Assembly (NCBI GenBank): GCA_964458495.1
Contig: CAYWJB010000006.1
Location: forward strand, 1-64,000
Source: JANWVO01 sp964458495
Lineage (GTDB): Bacteria; Acidobacteriota; Terriglobia; Bryobacterales; Bryobacteraceae
Length of the DNA stretch: 64,000 nt
Reading direction: 5' to 3'
Shown: positions 35,222-43,835 of the stretch, piece after piece
Layout: each line of letters starts with the position of its first letter
How positions within the stretch are numbered: the first letter of the stretch is position 1
The notes under the pieces: model-generated
Seen by the model: the letters and a program-made list of their open reading frames with translations, nothing else
What the model was told of the DNA's origin: nothing
Database searches by the model: none
Translations under genes and position numbers: made by a program

Positions 35222-35845
35222 GTGACGCGAGCCCGCGAACTCGAGGACCGGTTGCACAGGCTGGAGCACCAGCTGGCCGTTTATCAGCGGATCAGCCGGC
35301 TCATGGTGCGCGAGCTGAGCCTGGCGGAGACGCTGCACGCCATCGTGAAGCTGGTGCAGGAGTTCACCGGCTGCGACGCCTGCCTGATCTATCTGATCGA
35401 CGGGGAAGACCTCGTGCTGTGCGCGAGTTCGCGGCCGCACCCGGCTCACATCGGCAAGGTCAGGATGCACATCGGGGAAGGGTTGACCGGCTGGGTGGCG
35501 CGCGAGCGCAAGCTGCTGGCGATCAGCGCCGAGGCGTACCGCGATCCGCGATTCAAGAGCTTCAGCGACTTGCCGGAGGATACGTTCGAGGCATTCCTGT
35601 CAGCCCCTGTGATCGCACGGAACCGGGTGGTGGGCGTGATCAACGTGCAGCACCGCGCAACGCACCGGCACTCGGGGGCGGAGATGGAGCTGCTGACAAC
35701 GGTGGGCGAGCAGGTGGGGTGCCTGCTGGTGGTGGCGCGCATGCCGGCGGCGCTGGTGGAGCAGGCCAACCATGTCGAGCTTGTGTGCTCGCACGGCCAT
35801 ATCGCGCGCCCCGATGAAGCCCTGACCGAGAGTGCCGGCGATTGA
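35222..35845 (+). CDS. GAF-domain protein with N-terminal coiled coil
   Basis: 207 residues from the GTG at 35222. Residues 1-25 are a short heptad-like coil (RARELEDRLHRLEHQLAVYQR). A full GAF domain follows, with AETLHAIVKLVQEFTGCDACLIYLID, IGEGLTGWVARER, and SAPVIARNRVVGVINVQHR, as in GAF domains of ANTAR or phosphotransferase proteins. There is no output domain; the tail after 180 is short and His-containing (HVELVCSHGH). It probably binds a small molecule and partners a kinase or regulator encoded elsewhere. Confidence 0.85.
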   Translation: MTRARELEDRLHRLEHQLAVYQRISRLMVRELSLAETLHAIVKLVQEFTGCDACLIYLIDGEDLVLCASSRPHPAHIGKVRMHIGEGLTGWVARERKLLAISAEAYRDPRFKSFSDLPEDTFEAFLSAPVIARNRVVGVINVQHRATHRHSGAEMELLTTVGEQVGCLLVVARMPAALVEQANHVELVCSHGHIARPDEALTESAGD

Positions 35846-35847
35846 CA

Positions 35848-37032
35848 ATGCTGCGGCGCCGCTTCTTGCCGGTCTGTCTTGGCGCGGCGTTTGTCCACGC
35901 ACAGCCGCAACGGCGAATGGAGCCGATTCCCGCAGCTCCGCCAGCGCCGCCCTCCGGAGGCGCCGGGCCTTTTGCGGGAAAGCGGTGGCGGGCGCAGTAC
36001 CTTTTCGACGACGACAAATGGAGCGCGCTGCTGGCCGATTTCTGCTGCCCGTCGCCAGAGCGTGCTTTGGCCGCGCTGTGGCTGGAGTCTGAATTCCGGA
36101 GGCGGTTCGCCGCAGTCATTTCACGCGAGCCCGGCGCGCCGTGGACCGAGGTTCCCCTGAAAGACAGGCCCCTTTCTTTCTTTACGCTGGACGAAAAACA
36201 TGTGTGGCTTGTGGGGGAAAAATCCCTGTGGTTTTCCGCCGAGTCGGGCTTCGCGTGGCAGAAGATGGGCCTCCCGAAGTCCTCCCGCGGCCGGCTGGCG
36301 CAGCGGGTGCATTTTGTGGATGCGCAGAACGGGTGGGCGTTTGGACCGGGCAAGACGTTTCACCGGACCGCCGATGGGGGCGCCTCCTGGAAGCCCGTGG
36401 CGGACTGTGCGGGGCTGGCGCTCAAGGAAGAGAACACGGTGTGGACGTCGATGACATTCCTTGACGCCCGGCACGGGCTGATCGCGGGATACAGCGATCC
36501 GCGGCTGAACGACGGCGAGCGGCTGCCGGACTGGATGCTGCCCGAACGGGCGGCGCGCCGCCGTCCGGTTCCGATCACGACCGCCGCGGGGGAAACGAGG
36601 GACGGCGGCGCGACGTGGAAATTCAGCGTGACCTCCGCGTTCGGCCGCCCTGCGCGCCTGCGTTCGAGCGGAAGTCAGGGGATCGCCATTTATCATTACG
36701 GGGAGAATTTCGCGTATTCAAGCGAAGTTTTCGCGCTGGATTTTCGCACGGGCGCAAGCCGCCCGGTGTTCCGCCGCAGCGATTGCCAGGTTCACGACGC
36801 TGCACTGCTCGAGGGCGGAGCGGTGATCCTGGCGGCGATCCAGACCATCGGCGGACTGCGCTCGTCGCCCGTACCGGGAAAGCTTCGCATTCTGTACTCG
36901 GCCGATCTCGAGAAATGGGAGCAGATGCCGGTGGACTACCGTGCCGAGGGGCGGCGCGCGATGCTCGCCACGCCGGCGGCAGGGTCGCTGTGGGCCGCGA
37001 CGGACCTGGGGTGCGTCCTGCGCCTCAGCTGA
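35848..37032 (+). CDS. Secreted Ycf48-like / BNR beta-propeller protein
   Basis: 394 residues from the ATG at 35848. A signal peptide (residues 1-18, ending FVHAQ) precedes repeats typical of Ycf48/BNR propellers: VHFVDAQNGWAFG with KTFHRTADGGASWKPV, MTFLDARHGLIAG and ETRDGGATWKFSV, each pairing a G-W/L-I turn with a T-x-D-G-G-x-S/T-W asp-box. The family is secreted and binds partners rather than catalysing a known reaction. It starts 2 nt after the GAF gene stop. Confidence 0.85.
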   Translation: MLRRRFLPVCLGAAFVHAQPQRRMEPIPAAPPAPPSGGAGPFAGKRWRAQYLFDDDKWSALLADFCCPSPERALAALWLESEFRRRFAAVISREPGAPWTEVPLKDRPLSFFTLDEKHVWLVGEKSLWFSAESGFAWQKMGLPKSSRGRLAQRVHFVDAQNGWAFGPGKTFHRTADGGASWKPVADCAGLALKEENTVWTSMTFLDARHGLIAGYSDPRLNDGERLPDWMLPERAARRRPVPITTAAGETRDGGATWKFSVTSAFGRPARLRSSGSQGIAIYHYGENFAYSSEVFALDFRTGASRPVFRRSDCQVHDAALLEGGAVILAAIQTIGGLRSSPVPGKLRILYSADLEKWEQMPVDYRAEGRRAMLATPAAGSLWAATDLGCVLRLS

Positions 37033-37038
37033 GGCGCA

Positions 37039-37044
37039 TATGAT
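37039..37044 (+). promoter_or_regulatory. -10-like element before the Tat-exported isomerase
   Basis: TATGAT lies 9 nt before the ATG at 37054, and GGGAG falls between them. It is spaced for a leaderless or very short-leader transcript. Confidence 0.35.
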
Positions 37045-37053
37045 GGGAGTGCC

Positions 37054-37968
37054 ATGGCACTTTCACGTCGTTCCGTTCTTGGCGCAGCGCCACTGCTGGC
37101 CGCGCCCGCGCACGTTCCGGCGGCCGGGCCCGCGTCGCCGGGGAAGATCCGGCTCGCCGTCTCGACATACTCCTACTGGCACTTTCGCGGCCCGCGGTTT
37201 CCGATCGAGGACGTGATCGACCACGCCGCCGAGCTCGGTTTCGAGGGCGTGGAGATCCTGCACCGGCAGATGCGGGACGAGTCGGCGTCCTATGTGAACG
37301 GGCTGAAGCGGCGTGCGTTCTTGCGGGGCCTGAGCCTGCCGATGCTTTCGATCCACCAGGATTTTGTTTTTCCGGCGGCGGACGAACGCCGCCGCCACAT
37401 CGAGCACACCCGCCGCTGCCTGGAACTGGCGGCGCGGCTCGGCATTCCTTGCGTTCGGCTGAATTCCGGGCGCTGGAAGACGATCCCGTCGTTCGACGAG
37501 TTGATGAAGGTGAAGGGGCAGGAGCCGCCGCTGCCGGGATACACCGATGAGGATGCCACCGGGTGGTGCGTTTCGGCGATTGAGCAGCTGATTCCGGTCT
37601 GCGAACGGCTCGGCGTGATGCTGGCGCTCGAGAACCACTGGGGGCTCACGACGAGCGTGGACACGCTGTTGCGGATCCACAAGATGGTGGATTCGCCGTG
37701 GCTGGGCGTGAACCTCGACACGGGGAATTATCCGGGGGATGCCTACGAAGGAATCCGCAAACTCGCCCCGCATGCCAGCATCGTGCAGGCGAAGACGTAT
37801 TACGGGGGAGGCGAGTGGTACACGCTGGATCTCGACTACAAGCGCATCGCCGGGATTCTGCGCGAGGCAGGATTCCGGGGCTGGGTCAGCCTGGAAATGG
37901 AGGGGCGGGAGGAGCCGCGGACGGCGGTGGAGAAGTCCTACCGCATGCTGCGCGAGTCTTTCGGGTGA
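37054..37968 (+). CDS. Exported sugar-phosphate isomerase/epimerase (xylose isomerase-like TIM barrel)
   Basis: 304 residues with a Tat-like leader (SRRSVLGAAPLLAAPA). The AP-endonuclease-2 TIM-barrel pattern follows: LGFEGVEILHRQM early, LGIPCVRLNSG, MLALENHWGLTTS with the metal Glu, LGVNLDTGNYPGD with the metal Asp, and a final WVSLEMEG. It resembles exported xylose-isomerase-like proteins that work with Gfo/Idh enzymes on sugars. The neighbouring cytoplasmic homologue at 38019 suggests a shared carbohydrate route. Confidence 0.88.
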   Translation: MALSRRSVLGAAPLLAAPAHVPAAGPASPGKIRLAVSTYSYWHFRGPRFPIEDVIDHAAELGFEGVEILHRQMRDESASYVNGLKRRAFLRGLSLPMLSIHQDFVFPAADERRRHIEHTRRCLELAARLGIPCVRLNSGRWKTIPSFDELMKVKGQEPPLPGYTDEDATGWCVSAIEQLIPVCERLGVMLALENHWGLTTSVDTLLRIHKMVDSPWLGVNLDTGNYPGDAYEGIRKLAPHASIVQAKTYYGGGEWYTLDLDYKRIAGILREAGFRGWVSLEMEGREEPRTAVEKSYRMLRESFG

Positions 37969-38003
37969 GGAGGGCGGCGGTTTCCCCCGCGCGACTGTTC
38001 TGA

Positions 38004-38009
38004 TACGAT
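38004..38009 (+). promoter_or_regulatory. -10-like element before the second isomerase
   Basis: TACGAT lies 9 nt before the ATG at 38019, the same spacing as at 37039-37044 and 63265-63270. Confidence 0.3.
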
Positions 38010-38018
38010 CGAGCCGCC

Positions 38019-38882
38019 ATGCCGGAGATCGGCTTTCACACCGACGCGTTCAATTCCAGCTACTGGAGCTTCGAGGACTGCCTCGCGTGGGCGCGGCGAA
38101 ACGGCGTGGAGTGGATCGAATGCGGCGCAATCGACGGCGTGAGCTGGATCCACGGGCTGGGCTACCAGCCGCACGTGGCGCTGTGGGAGGATCCGCTTCT
38201 TTTGCGCCGGAAAATGGACAAATACGGAGTCCGTTTTTCGCAGATTGATGCGGCATTTCCGCTCTCCAAACCGGAGGGCGCCACGCTCGGCGTGGAGTAC
38301 ATTTTCCATACGCTGCGCTGGGCGAAGCTGGCCGGCGCGCCCTGCGTCGACACGACCGACGACCGCTTCGCCCCCGCCGGAATGACGGAGCGCGAAGCCC
38401 TCGAGCATATGCGCCGCATCTACCGCCAGATCGTCCCCGTTGCGGAAGCCTACGGCATTGTCATCCACATCGAGCCGCACGGCTGGTTCACGACGAAGCC
38501 TGATTTCATGGCGGAGATGCTCTCGTTCTGCGATTCGCCGTTCCTGCGGATGAACATGGACACGGGCAACACGTTCATCGCCGGGCAGGACCCCGTCGCG
38601 TTCCTGTCCCGCTTCCTGCCGCGCGTAAGCCACGTCCACATCAAGGATGTCAGCCCGTCGCTGGCCGCTTCCGCGCGCGGCGAACTCACCGGCATCGCCG
38701 TGAGCCACTGCGCCATCGGCGACGGCGTCAACGCCGGCAACATCCGCAAGTGCGTGGCCATGTTGATCGAAAACGGCTACGACGGCGTGCTGAGCCTGGA
38801 ATGCGAAGGTGCGGGCGGCCCGATGATCGAGAGAAGCCTGGCCTGGGTGAGGGAACTTCTATGCTCCTTGCAGAAGCCTTGA
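38019..38882 (+). CDS. Sugar-phosphate isomerase/epimerase (TIM barrel)
   Basis: 287 residues, no signal. The fold motifs are EWIECGAIDGVSWIHGLGY, GAPCVDTTDDRF, IVIHIEPHGWFTT with the metal Glu, LRMNMDTGNTFIAGQDP with the metal Asp, and SHVHIKDV with the metal His. VLSLECEGAGG near the end holds the last Glu. It is a metal-dependent isomerase or epimerase of the xylose-isomerase-like family. Its 3' end overlaps the ThuA gene by 22 nt, suggesting translational coupling. Confidence 0.9.
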   Translation: MPEIGFHTDAFNSSYWSFEDCLAWARRNGVEWIECGAIDGVSWIHGLGYQPHVALWEDPLLLRRKMDKYGVRFSQIDAAFPLSKPEGATLGVEYIFHTLRWAKLAGAPCVDTTDDRFAPAGMTEREALEHMRRIYRQIVPVAEAYGIVIHIEPHGWFTTKPDFMAEMLSFCDSPFLRMNMDTGNTFIAGQDPVAFLSRFLPRVSHVHIKDVSPSLAASARGELTGIAVSHCAIGDGVNAGNIRKCVAMLIENGYDGVLSLECEGAGGPMIERSLAWVRELLCSLQKP

Positions 38883-40264
38883 TCCGTGTTCTTCTGGTGA
38901 CGGGGCAAACCGATCTGCCCTACCACGACTGGCGCGAGTCGGCGCCGTTTCTGCGCGCCGAACTGCAGAAAACGGGGAGGTTCGAAATCCGCGTTGCCGA
39001 GGAGCCCCGGGGCCTGTCAAAGGCGGCTCTGGAAGGCTACGACGTGATCTTGTGGCACTATAACGGGCCCCGTTTGCCGCCGGAGGCCGAGAAATCAGTG
39101 GAGGAATTCGTGGCTTCCGGAAAGGGCTTCGTGTCGTTTCACGGCGTCACCTATGGGGCCGCCCACGGGCAGACGCGGCGCCCGGACATGCGGTGGGAGC
39201 AGAACGCCGAGCCGTGGGCTGCGTTCCGGCGGCTGGTTGGGGCCGCCTGGAAGGTGGAAAACATCGGCCATTCCTTGCGCCATCCGTTCCCGGTGAAATT
39301 CACAGAGCGGCGCCACCCCGTGTCGCAAGGGCTGCCGGAGACGTTTCTGGCCAACGACGAGCTGTATCACAAGCTGGATCTCGAGCCGGGCGTCACCGTG
39401 ATTGCGCGCGCCTTCAGCGATCCGTCCCTGCAGGGCACGGGCAAGGAGCAACCGATGGCGTGGACGGGGACGTTCGGCAAGGGGCGCACCGCCCACACGC
39501 CGCTGGGCCATGATCTGTCCGCGATGGCGATGCCCGGATTCGTGACGCTGCTGGCGCGCATGCTCGAATGGGCGGCCACGGGCGCCGCGGCGGAGGCGCC
39601 GCCCAGGCCCGCGGCGGTGCGCGTGCTGGCGGTCACCGGAGGGCACTCCTGCCCTTCCGCCTTCTTCTCGCTCTTCGACGATCCGCGCATCGAATGGAGC
39701 CACGCCGGCTCGCCCGCCGAGGCCTTCGGCCAGCGGCTCGCAGGCCGTTACGATGTGATCGTGTTCCACGATATGTGGGAATCGATCGGAGAAAAAGAGC
39801 AGAAAAACCTGCGAGAATTCGTCGACAATGGAGGGGGAATCGTCTCGACACACCATGCAATTGTCAACTACACTTCCTGGCCTTGGTGGTACGAAGAGGT
39901 GACCGGAGGCAAGTACTTCACGCAAGATGCCGCGGGGCGGGCGAAGTCCGTTTACAAGGACGATGTCGATCTGGTGGTGACGCCGGCGAAGGGGGCTGAG
40001 CGGCATCCGGTGTTGCGGGGCGTTCCTCCCCTCGCGCTCCGGGACGAGGCGTACCGCAACATGTGGCACTCGCCGCGAATCCAGGTGCTGATGGAAACGC
40101 ACCATCCGGACAACGACCGCCCGGTGGTTTATGTCGGCCCTCACGCCAGGGCGAGAAGCGTCTACATCCAGTTGGGCCACAACGCGTCGACGCTGCTCTA
40201 TCCCGGCTACAAGACCCTGGTTCGCAATGCCATTCTGTGGACCGCCCGGCGCTTGCCGGATTAA
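38861..40264 (+). CDS. Tandem ThuA-domain protein
   Basis: 467 residues from the ATG at 38861, with GAGGGA upstream. Two ThuA (trehalose-utilisation, class I glutamine-amidotransferase-like) domains lie in a row: residues 8-235 (RVLLVTGQTDLPYHDW, GKGFVSFHGVTYG, MAWTGTFGKGRTAHTPLGHD) and 250-465 (VRVLAVTGGHS, GGGIVSTHHAIVNY, YIQLGHNAS). The catalytic Cys of amidotransferases is absent in both, as usual for ThuA. It is probably a sugar-metabolism protein coupled to the isomerase upstream. Confidence 0.88.
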   Translation: MLLAEALIRVLLVTGQTDLPYHDWRESAPFLRAELQKTGRFEIRVAEEPRGLSKAALEGYDVILWHYNGPRLPPEAEKSVEEFVASGKGFVSFHGVTYGAAHGQTRRPDMRWEQNAEPWAAFRRLVGAAWKVENIGHSLRHPFPVKFTERRHPVSQGLPETFLANDELYHKLDLEPGVTVIARAFSDPSLQGTGKEQPMAWTGTFGKGRTAHTPLGHDLSAMAMPGFVTLLARMLEWAATGAAAEAPPRPAAVRVLAVTGGHSCPSAFFSLFDDPRIEWSHAGSPAEAFGQRLAGRYDVIVFHDMWESIGEKEQKNLREFVDNGGGIVSTHHAIVNYTSWPWWYEEVTGGKYFTQDAAGRAKSVYKDDVDLVVTPAKGAERHPVLRGVPPLALRDEAYRNMWHSPRIQVLMETHHPDNDRPVVYVGPHARARSVYIQLGHNASTLLYPGYKTLVRNAILWTARRLPD

Positions 40265-40282
40265 CAATAAGAAGGAGATGCC

Positions 40283-40471
40283 GTGCCGAAAATCATCCGC
40301 TACGAATTCATGGGAAGCTGGTTCCGGTTCTGGGTTCTTTGCCTGACCGTGGTGGGCATCCCTTTCGCGATCCTGTACCTGATCAACGGCACGCTGCGGA
40401 TCGAGCACGAACTCGAGGACCCGGAGAGTTTCGTGGAACAGTACCGCTCGGGCAAGCTGCGCAGGAAGTAG
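40283..40471 (+). CDS. Small single-helix membrane protein
   Basis: 62 residues, GTG start with a strong AAGGAGA 4 nt upstream. One membrane helix (WFRFWVLCLTVVGIPFAILYLI) is flanked by a basic N-terminus (PKIIRYEF) and an acidic then basic C-terminus. I do not recognise the family. It follows the ThuA gene by 18 nt and is probably cotranscribed. Confidence 0.65.
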   Translation: MPKIIRYEFMGSWFRFWVLCLTVVGIPFAILYLINGTLRIEHELEDPESFVEQYRSGKLRRK

Positions 40472-40520
40472 GCGAAGCCCGCGCGCACGTCGAGCGGCGC
40501 GGCCGCCGCTGGCCTGCGAA

Positions 40521-42383
40521 TCAGGAGAGCGTTTGTTTGAGAAGCTCGCGCATGCGGCGGATGTATTCCGACCTTGCGCGTTCCGGGGCGTCGGGATCGG
40601 CGTCGGGCATGGCGAGGATCGCATCGAGCCAGGGTTTGGCCTTGGCGCCCAGCTCGGAGACTGCGTTCAGCGCCTCGACTGCCGCGTAGGCGCCGCTGCG
40701 GACCGGATGGCAGAGAGGAACCAGCGCTTCCATCGCTGCCTTCAGACTCCCGGCGCCGCCGAACTTGCCCAGCGCTTCCGCTGCCGCCATTCGCACGGCG
40801 GCGGAGCTGTCGGCGAGGGCTTTCTCGAGTCCCTCCGCGGCGGCGGAAACGGCCTTCTCGCCGCGCATGAGGAGGCCCATGGCCGCCCAATAGCGCACGC
40901 CGCTGTCGGTGTCGCCGAGCATGCTGGCCAGGCGGGGCGTGGCCGATTCCTCCAGGGCGGAGGCAAGCTGGGCGGCTTCGAAGATCCTGGGGAAGTCAAA
41001 GCGCCGCGGATCCCGCGCCATCTCGTAAGGCGACGCGCCTTGCGAGCGGGCGTGCATTTCGCTTTCCGCCAGCATGCCGGCGTCGCGGATGGAGAGCTCG
41101 TAGCGGCGGTGCTCGGCGCGCATTCGTTCGAGCACGCGCCGGTGGGATGAGGCCCCGGCCAGGTTGCGGATTTCGTCGGGATCGTTGTGCAGGTCGTAAA
41201 GCTCCTCGGGCGGCTTCGGTTCCCAGAACCTGCGCTGGGCGGCATTGAGCTTGCCCTCGCGGTAGAGGCGTTCCCAGACCTGCGTGGTGGGCGTTTCCCA
41301 CATGTAAGCCAGGTACTGTCCGTAGATTTTGTGCGGCATGTAGTTGCGCACGTAGACGTAGCGGTCGTCGCGCACGGAACGGACGCTGTCGAGCCGCTCG
41401 TCCATGCGGCCGCGGAATCCGTGGAGGTAGCGCTTGGGCGGACCGGCGAACGGGCCTATAAACGCTTCGCCGTGGAAATGTTCCATCGGCCGGACGCCGG
41501 CGAGGCTGAGCATGGTGGGCGCGAGATCCACGAACTCCACCAGCCGTCCGTTCTTGCGGCCCTGCTGGTAGCCCGCCGCGGCGAGATGCCGGAACCTGGC
41601 GGGGATCGAGGCCACAATGCAGACATTGAGTCCGGAGTTGTAGGGCCACCGCTTGCTGCGGGGCATGCCGGAGCCGTGATCGCCGTAGAAGAAGATGATC
41701 GTATCCTCGAGCAGGCCGTCCTTTTCCAGTTCGGCCAGGAGTTGCCCGGCCTGACCGTCCATGGTGGTGATGTTGTCGTAGTATTGCGCCCAGTCGTGAC
41801 GGACCTCGGGCGTGTCGGGGTGGTAGGCGGGGAGGCGGATGCGGGCCGGATCGTGCACGAGGGTGTGCGGGCGGCGGCGGATCTGGCTCTCGTGGGTGAT
41901 GGTGTGGTTGAAGACGGCGAAGAAGGGCTGGCCTTTGGCGCGGTTGCGGTAGTGGGCCTTGTTGGAGGACTCGTCCCACGTGCCGTCCGGCTTGAAGAGG
42001 TTGTAGTCCTCCTTGACGTTGTTCGTGCAGTAATAGCCAGCCTCGCGCAGATAGGCGGGGAACATGGAGATGCCCGGGGGCATGGGCACGTGGGAGCGCA
42101 TATGGTGCGCGCCGAGGGCGCACGGATCCATGCCGCTAATGATGGCGGTGCGTGCCGGGGCGCAGACGGGCGCGTTCGACCAGGCGTTCATGTAGACCGT
42201 TCCGCGTGCGGCGAGCCGGTCGAGGTTGGGTGTGACGGCATTGGGATCGCCGCAGGCGCCGAGGTGCGGTCCCATATCCTCGGCGGTGATCCAGAGGATA
42301 TTCGGTTTGGGCTGTTGAGAGGCTTTCACCCAGGGCAAGAATGGCGCTGCCGCCAACTGGCGGCGGCTGACAGGAAGGCTCAT
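40521..42383 (-). CDS. Exported sulfatase with C-terminal HEAT-like repeats
   Basis: 620 residues. The N-terminus has a twin-arginine-like SRRQLAAAPF leader. The formylglycine motif is VCAPARTAIISG (C74-x-P-x-R), preceded by the metal Asp in WITAEDMG and followed by FYGDHGSGMPRSKRWP with the metal D-H. The sulfatase domain ends near 470; residues 480-610 are Ala-rich helical pairs (DTDSGVRYWAAMGLL, DSSAAVRMAAAEALGKFG) that look like HEAT repeats. It is a periplasmic sulfatase, probably acting on sulfated glycans. It needs a formylglycine-generating enzyme, not seen here. Confidence 0.92.
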   Translation of the reverse strand: MSLPVSRRQLAAAPFLPWVKASQQPKPNILWITAEDMGPHLGACGDPNAVTPNLDRLAARGTVYMNAWSNAPVCAPARTAIISGMDPCALGAHHMRSHVPMPPGISMFPAYLREAGYYCTNNVKEDYNLFKPDGTWDESSNKAHYRNRAKGQPFFAVFNHTITHESQIRRRPHTLVHDPARIRLPAYHPDTPEVRHDWAQYYDNITTMDGQAGQLLAELEKDGLLEDTIIFFYGDHGSGMPRSKRWPYNSGLNVCIVASIPARFRHLAAAGYQQGRKNGRLVEFVDLAPTMLSLAGVRPMEHFHGEAFIGPFAGPPKRYLHGFRGRMDERLDSVRSVRDDRYVYVRNYMPHKIYGQYLAYMWETPTTQVWERLYREGKLNAAQRRFWEPKPPEELYDLHNDPDEIRNLAGASSHRRVLERMRAEHRRYELSIRDAGMLAESEMHARSQGASPYEMARDPRRFDFPRIFEAAQLASALEESATPRLASMLGDTDSGVRYWAAMGLLMRGEKAVSAAAEGLEKALADSSAAVRMAAAEALGKFGGAGSLKAAMEALVPLCHPVRSGAYAAVEALNAVSELGAKAKPWLDAILAMPDADPDAPERARSEYIRRMRELLKQTLS

Positions 42384-42465
42384 GTCTGGAACTCCGTCGT
42401 TGAAGGGCCGCGCGCAGTGTGGGCGGCGATCCTCTTCGGCCCAGACTATCAGAGACGGGGATCCG

Positions 42466-42669
42466 TTATGAAGCCCGATCCCCGAAGCGCTGATGAAGGA
42501 AGCGCAGCAACCGCTCCACCCACGCCGTTGGCAGGCAGGCGATCAGGACGAGGAGGATGCCGAGGCCCATCACTGCGAGCAGGAGCGGCCAGGGGAGCAG
42601 ATCGAATGTCTCTTGCATGAGGGTCTTCGCTTGTATGGATGCCACAAGGGCGCATGAGGTGGCGTCCAT
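42466..42669 (-). CDS. Small membrane protein, uncertain
   Basis: 67 residues from the ATG at 42669, which has GGAG 5 nt upstream; an inner ATG at 42618 would give 50. One strong membrane helix (PWPLLLAVMGLGILLVLIAC) is followed by an amphipathic RLLRFLHQRFG tail. It lies between the sulfatase gene and tRNA-Thr. No family is recognised, and coding status rests on the helix and the ribosome site only. Confidence 0.35.
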   Translation of the reverse strand: MDATSCALVASIQAKTLMQETFDLLPWPLLLAVMGLGILLVLIACLPTAWVERLLRFLHQRFGDRAS

Positions 42670-42695
42670 CCTGGCTCCAGGGACGGCCGGCGTTT

Positions 42696-42701
42696 GATAA
42701 T
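42696..42701 (+). promoter_or_regulatory. -10 element of tRNA-Thr
   Basis: GATAAT lies 12 nt before the first base of the mature tRNA (42714), leaving a 5' leader of about 6 nt. No clear -35 is visible. Confidence 0.4.
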
Positions 42702-42713
42702 CTGGGACGGGAA

Positions 42714-42789
42714 GCCGGTGTAGCTCAGCTGGCAGAGCACCTGACTTGTAATCAGGGGGTCGCGAGTTCAAATCTCGCCGCCGGCTCCA
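42714..42789 (+). tRNA. tRNA-Thr (anticodon UGU)
   Basis: A 76-nt cloverleaf with encoded CCA. Acceptor GCCGGTG pairs with CGCCGGC (one G-U), the anticodon stem is CCTGA/TCAGG with loop CTTGTAA (anticodon TGT), and the T arm is GCGAG-TTCAAAT-CTCGC. It reads ACA and ACG codons. A truncated integrase ends just downstream, so its 3' end may have been an attachment site. Confidence 0.97.
42778..42787 (+). repeat. Possible att remnant, copy 1 (tRNA-Thr 3' end)
   Basis: CCGCCGGCTC in the tRNA acceptor end is repeated exactly at 42819-42828. Ten bases in GC-rich DNA can match by chance, so this is weak on its own. Confidence 0.25.
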
Positions 42790-42803
42790 CTTATTTCAAT
42801 TAC

Positions 42804-43598
42804 TTACAGAGGTGTCTCCCGCCGGCTCGCAGAGGGTAGCGTGCCCATAGCGTGCTGCTCGTCCCCTGAGTAACCGCGCTCGGCCTCATCGCAGGCCGCT
42901 AACAGACGCTCGAGCTCCTCGTTCGTGTACACGCTCGGCCGGCCGCGGCCCAGCGAGGCCGCATCGCGCAGCGGCTGGAAGCTTTGACAGGGGTTTTCGA
43001 TCTCGAGGCCAAGCTCGCGCCGCAGGAAGTTGAACCAGCGCCGCACAACGCCCAGTTCGAAGTTCACCGTGGCCGGCCGCACCTTCCGGCCGGCGCCTTT
43101 CTGTCCGGCCGGCTCTTCGACGCGCGCCAGCTCGTAGGCTTCGATGTCGGCGCGCGTGATGGCCTCGACAAACTGCCGGCGCCCGAGCAGGCGCTGGAAA
43201 TGCTCAAGCACGGCCCGATACCGTTCCACCGTCTTCGGCTTGTCGGGCGAGAGGATCCGCACGTGTGCGAGGAACTCCTCGACCGCTTGCGCAATCGGCG
43301 TGCCCGGGCGCATCCAGGGGCTGGCCGCGGGGAAATGCGGCCAGGCCTCATAGGGGCCCACTCCATGCTGGAAAGGCCAACCCGCACTCGGCGCGTCAGC
43401 GGCAGGCGGAACAGGGACAGCGTGCGGGGAATTCCACGATGACTGCTGCCGGGCTATTGATTGCGGCGAGTCGGCCGTGGGCCTGTAGCCATGTTCAAGC
43501 GCCGGTCCGCTTGCAGCGGACGCGGCGGCATCGGCTTGACCGCTAAGCACGACCTGTCCGGCGAGCTCGAGCTGCTTGCGGCGAAAGGCATTGAGCAC
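42804..43598 (-). pseudogene. Truncated tyrosine recombinase (integrase), catalytic domain missing
   Basis: 264 residues. The last 170 form the SAM-like core-binding domain of phage-type integrases: a VEEFLAHVR-type helix, KPKTVERYRAVLEHFQRLLG, ITRADIEAYELAR, ATVNFELGVVRRWFNFLRRELGLEIENPC, then YTNEELERLLAACD, where the catalytic domain normally begins. About 25 unrelated residues follow before the stop. The R, H-x-x-R and Tyr of the active site are absent. The N-terminal 95 residues are Ala/Pro/Ser-rich. The gene points at tRNA-Thr and is cut there, so it is a remnant of an integrated element. Confidence 0.65.
42819..42828 (+). repeat. Possible att remnant, copy 2
   Basis: The second CCGCCGGCTC, 41 nt downstream of copy 1, sits in the foreign-looking last codons of the truncated integrase. 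Confidence 0.25.
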
Positions 43599-43692
43599 TT
43601 CGGCCGGCGTCTGTCCGGATTCGCGATCTCAACGGCACTGAGAACCGAGCCGAATTTGTAAGAGGCGTCAACAAAGCAGCTTGCTTGGGGCG

Positions 43693-43786
<94 letters not shown>

Positions 43787-43835
43787 GCGAAGTGCGTGGT
43801 CACTTTGAATCTTAGCACACCGCCTCGCGCTTCCT

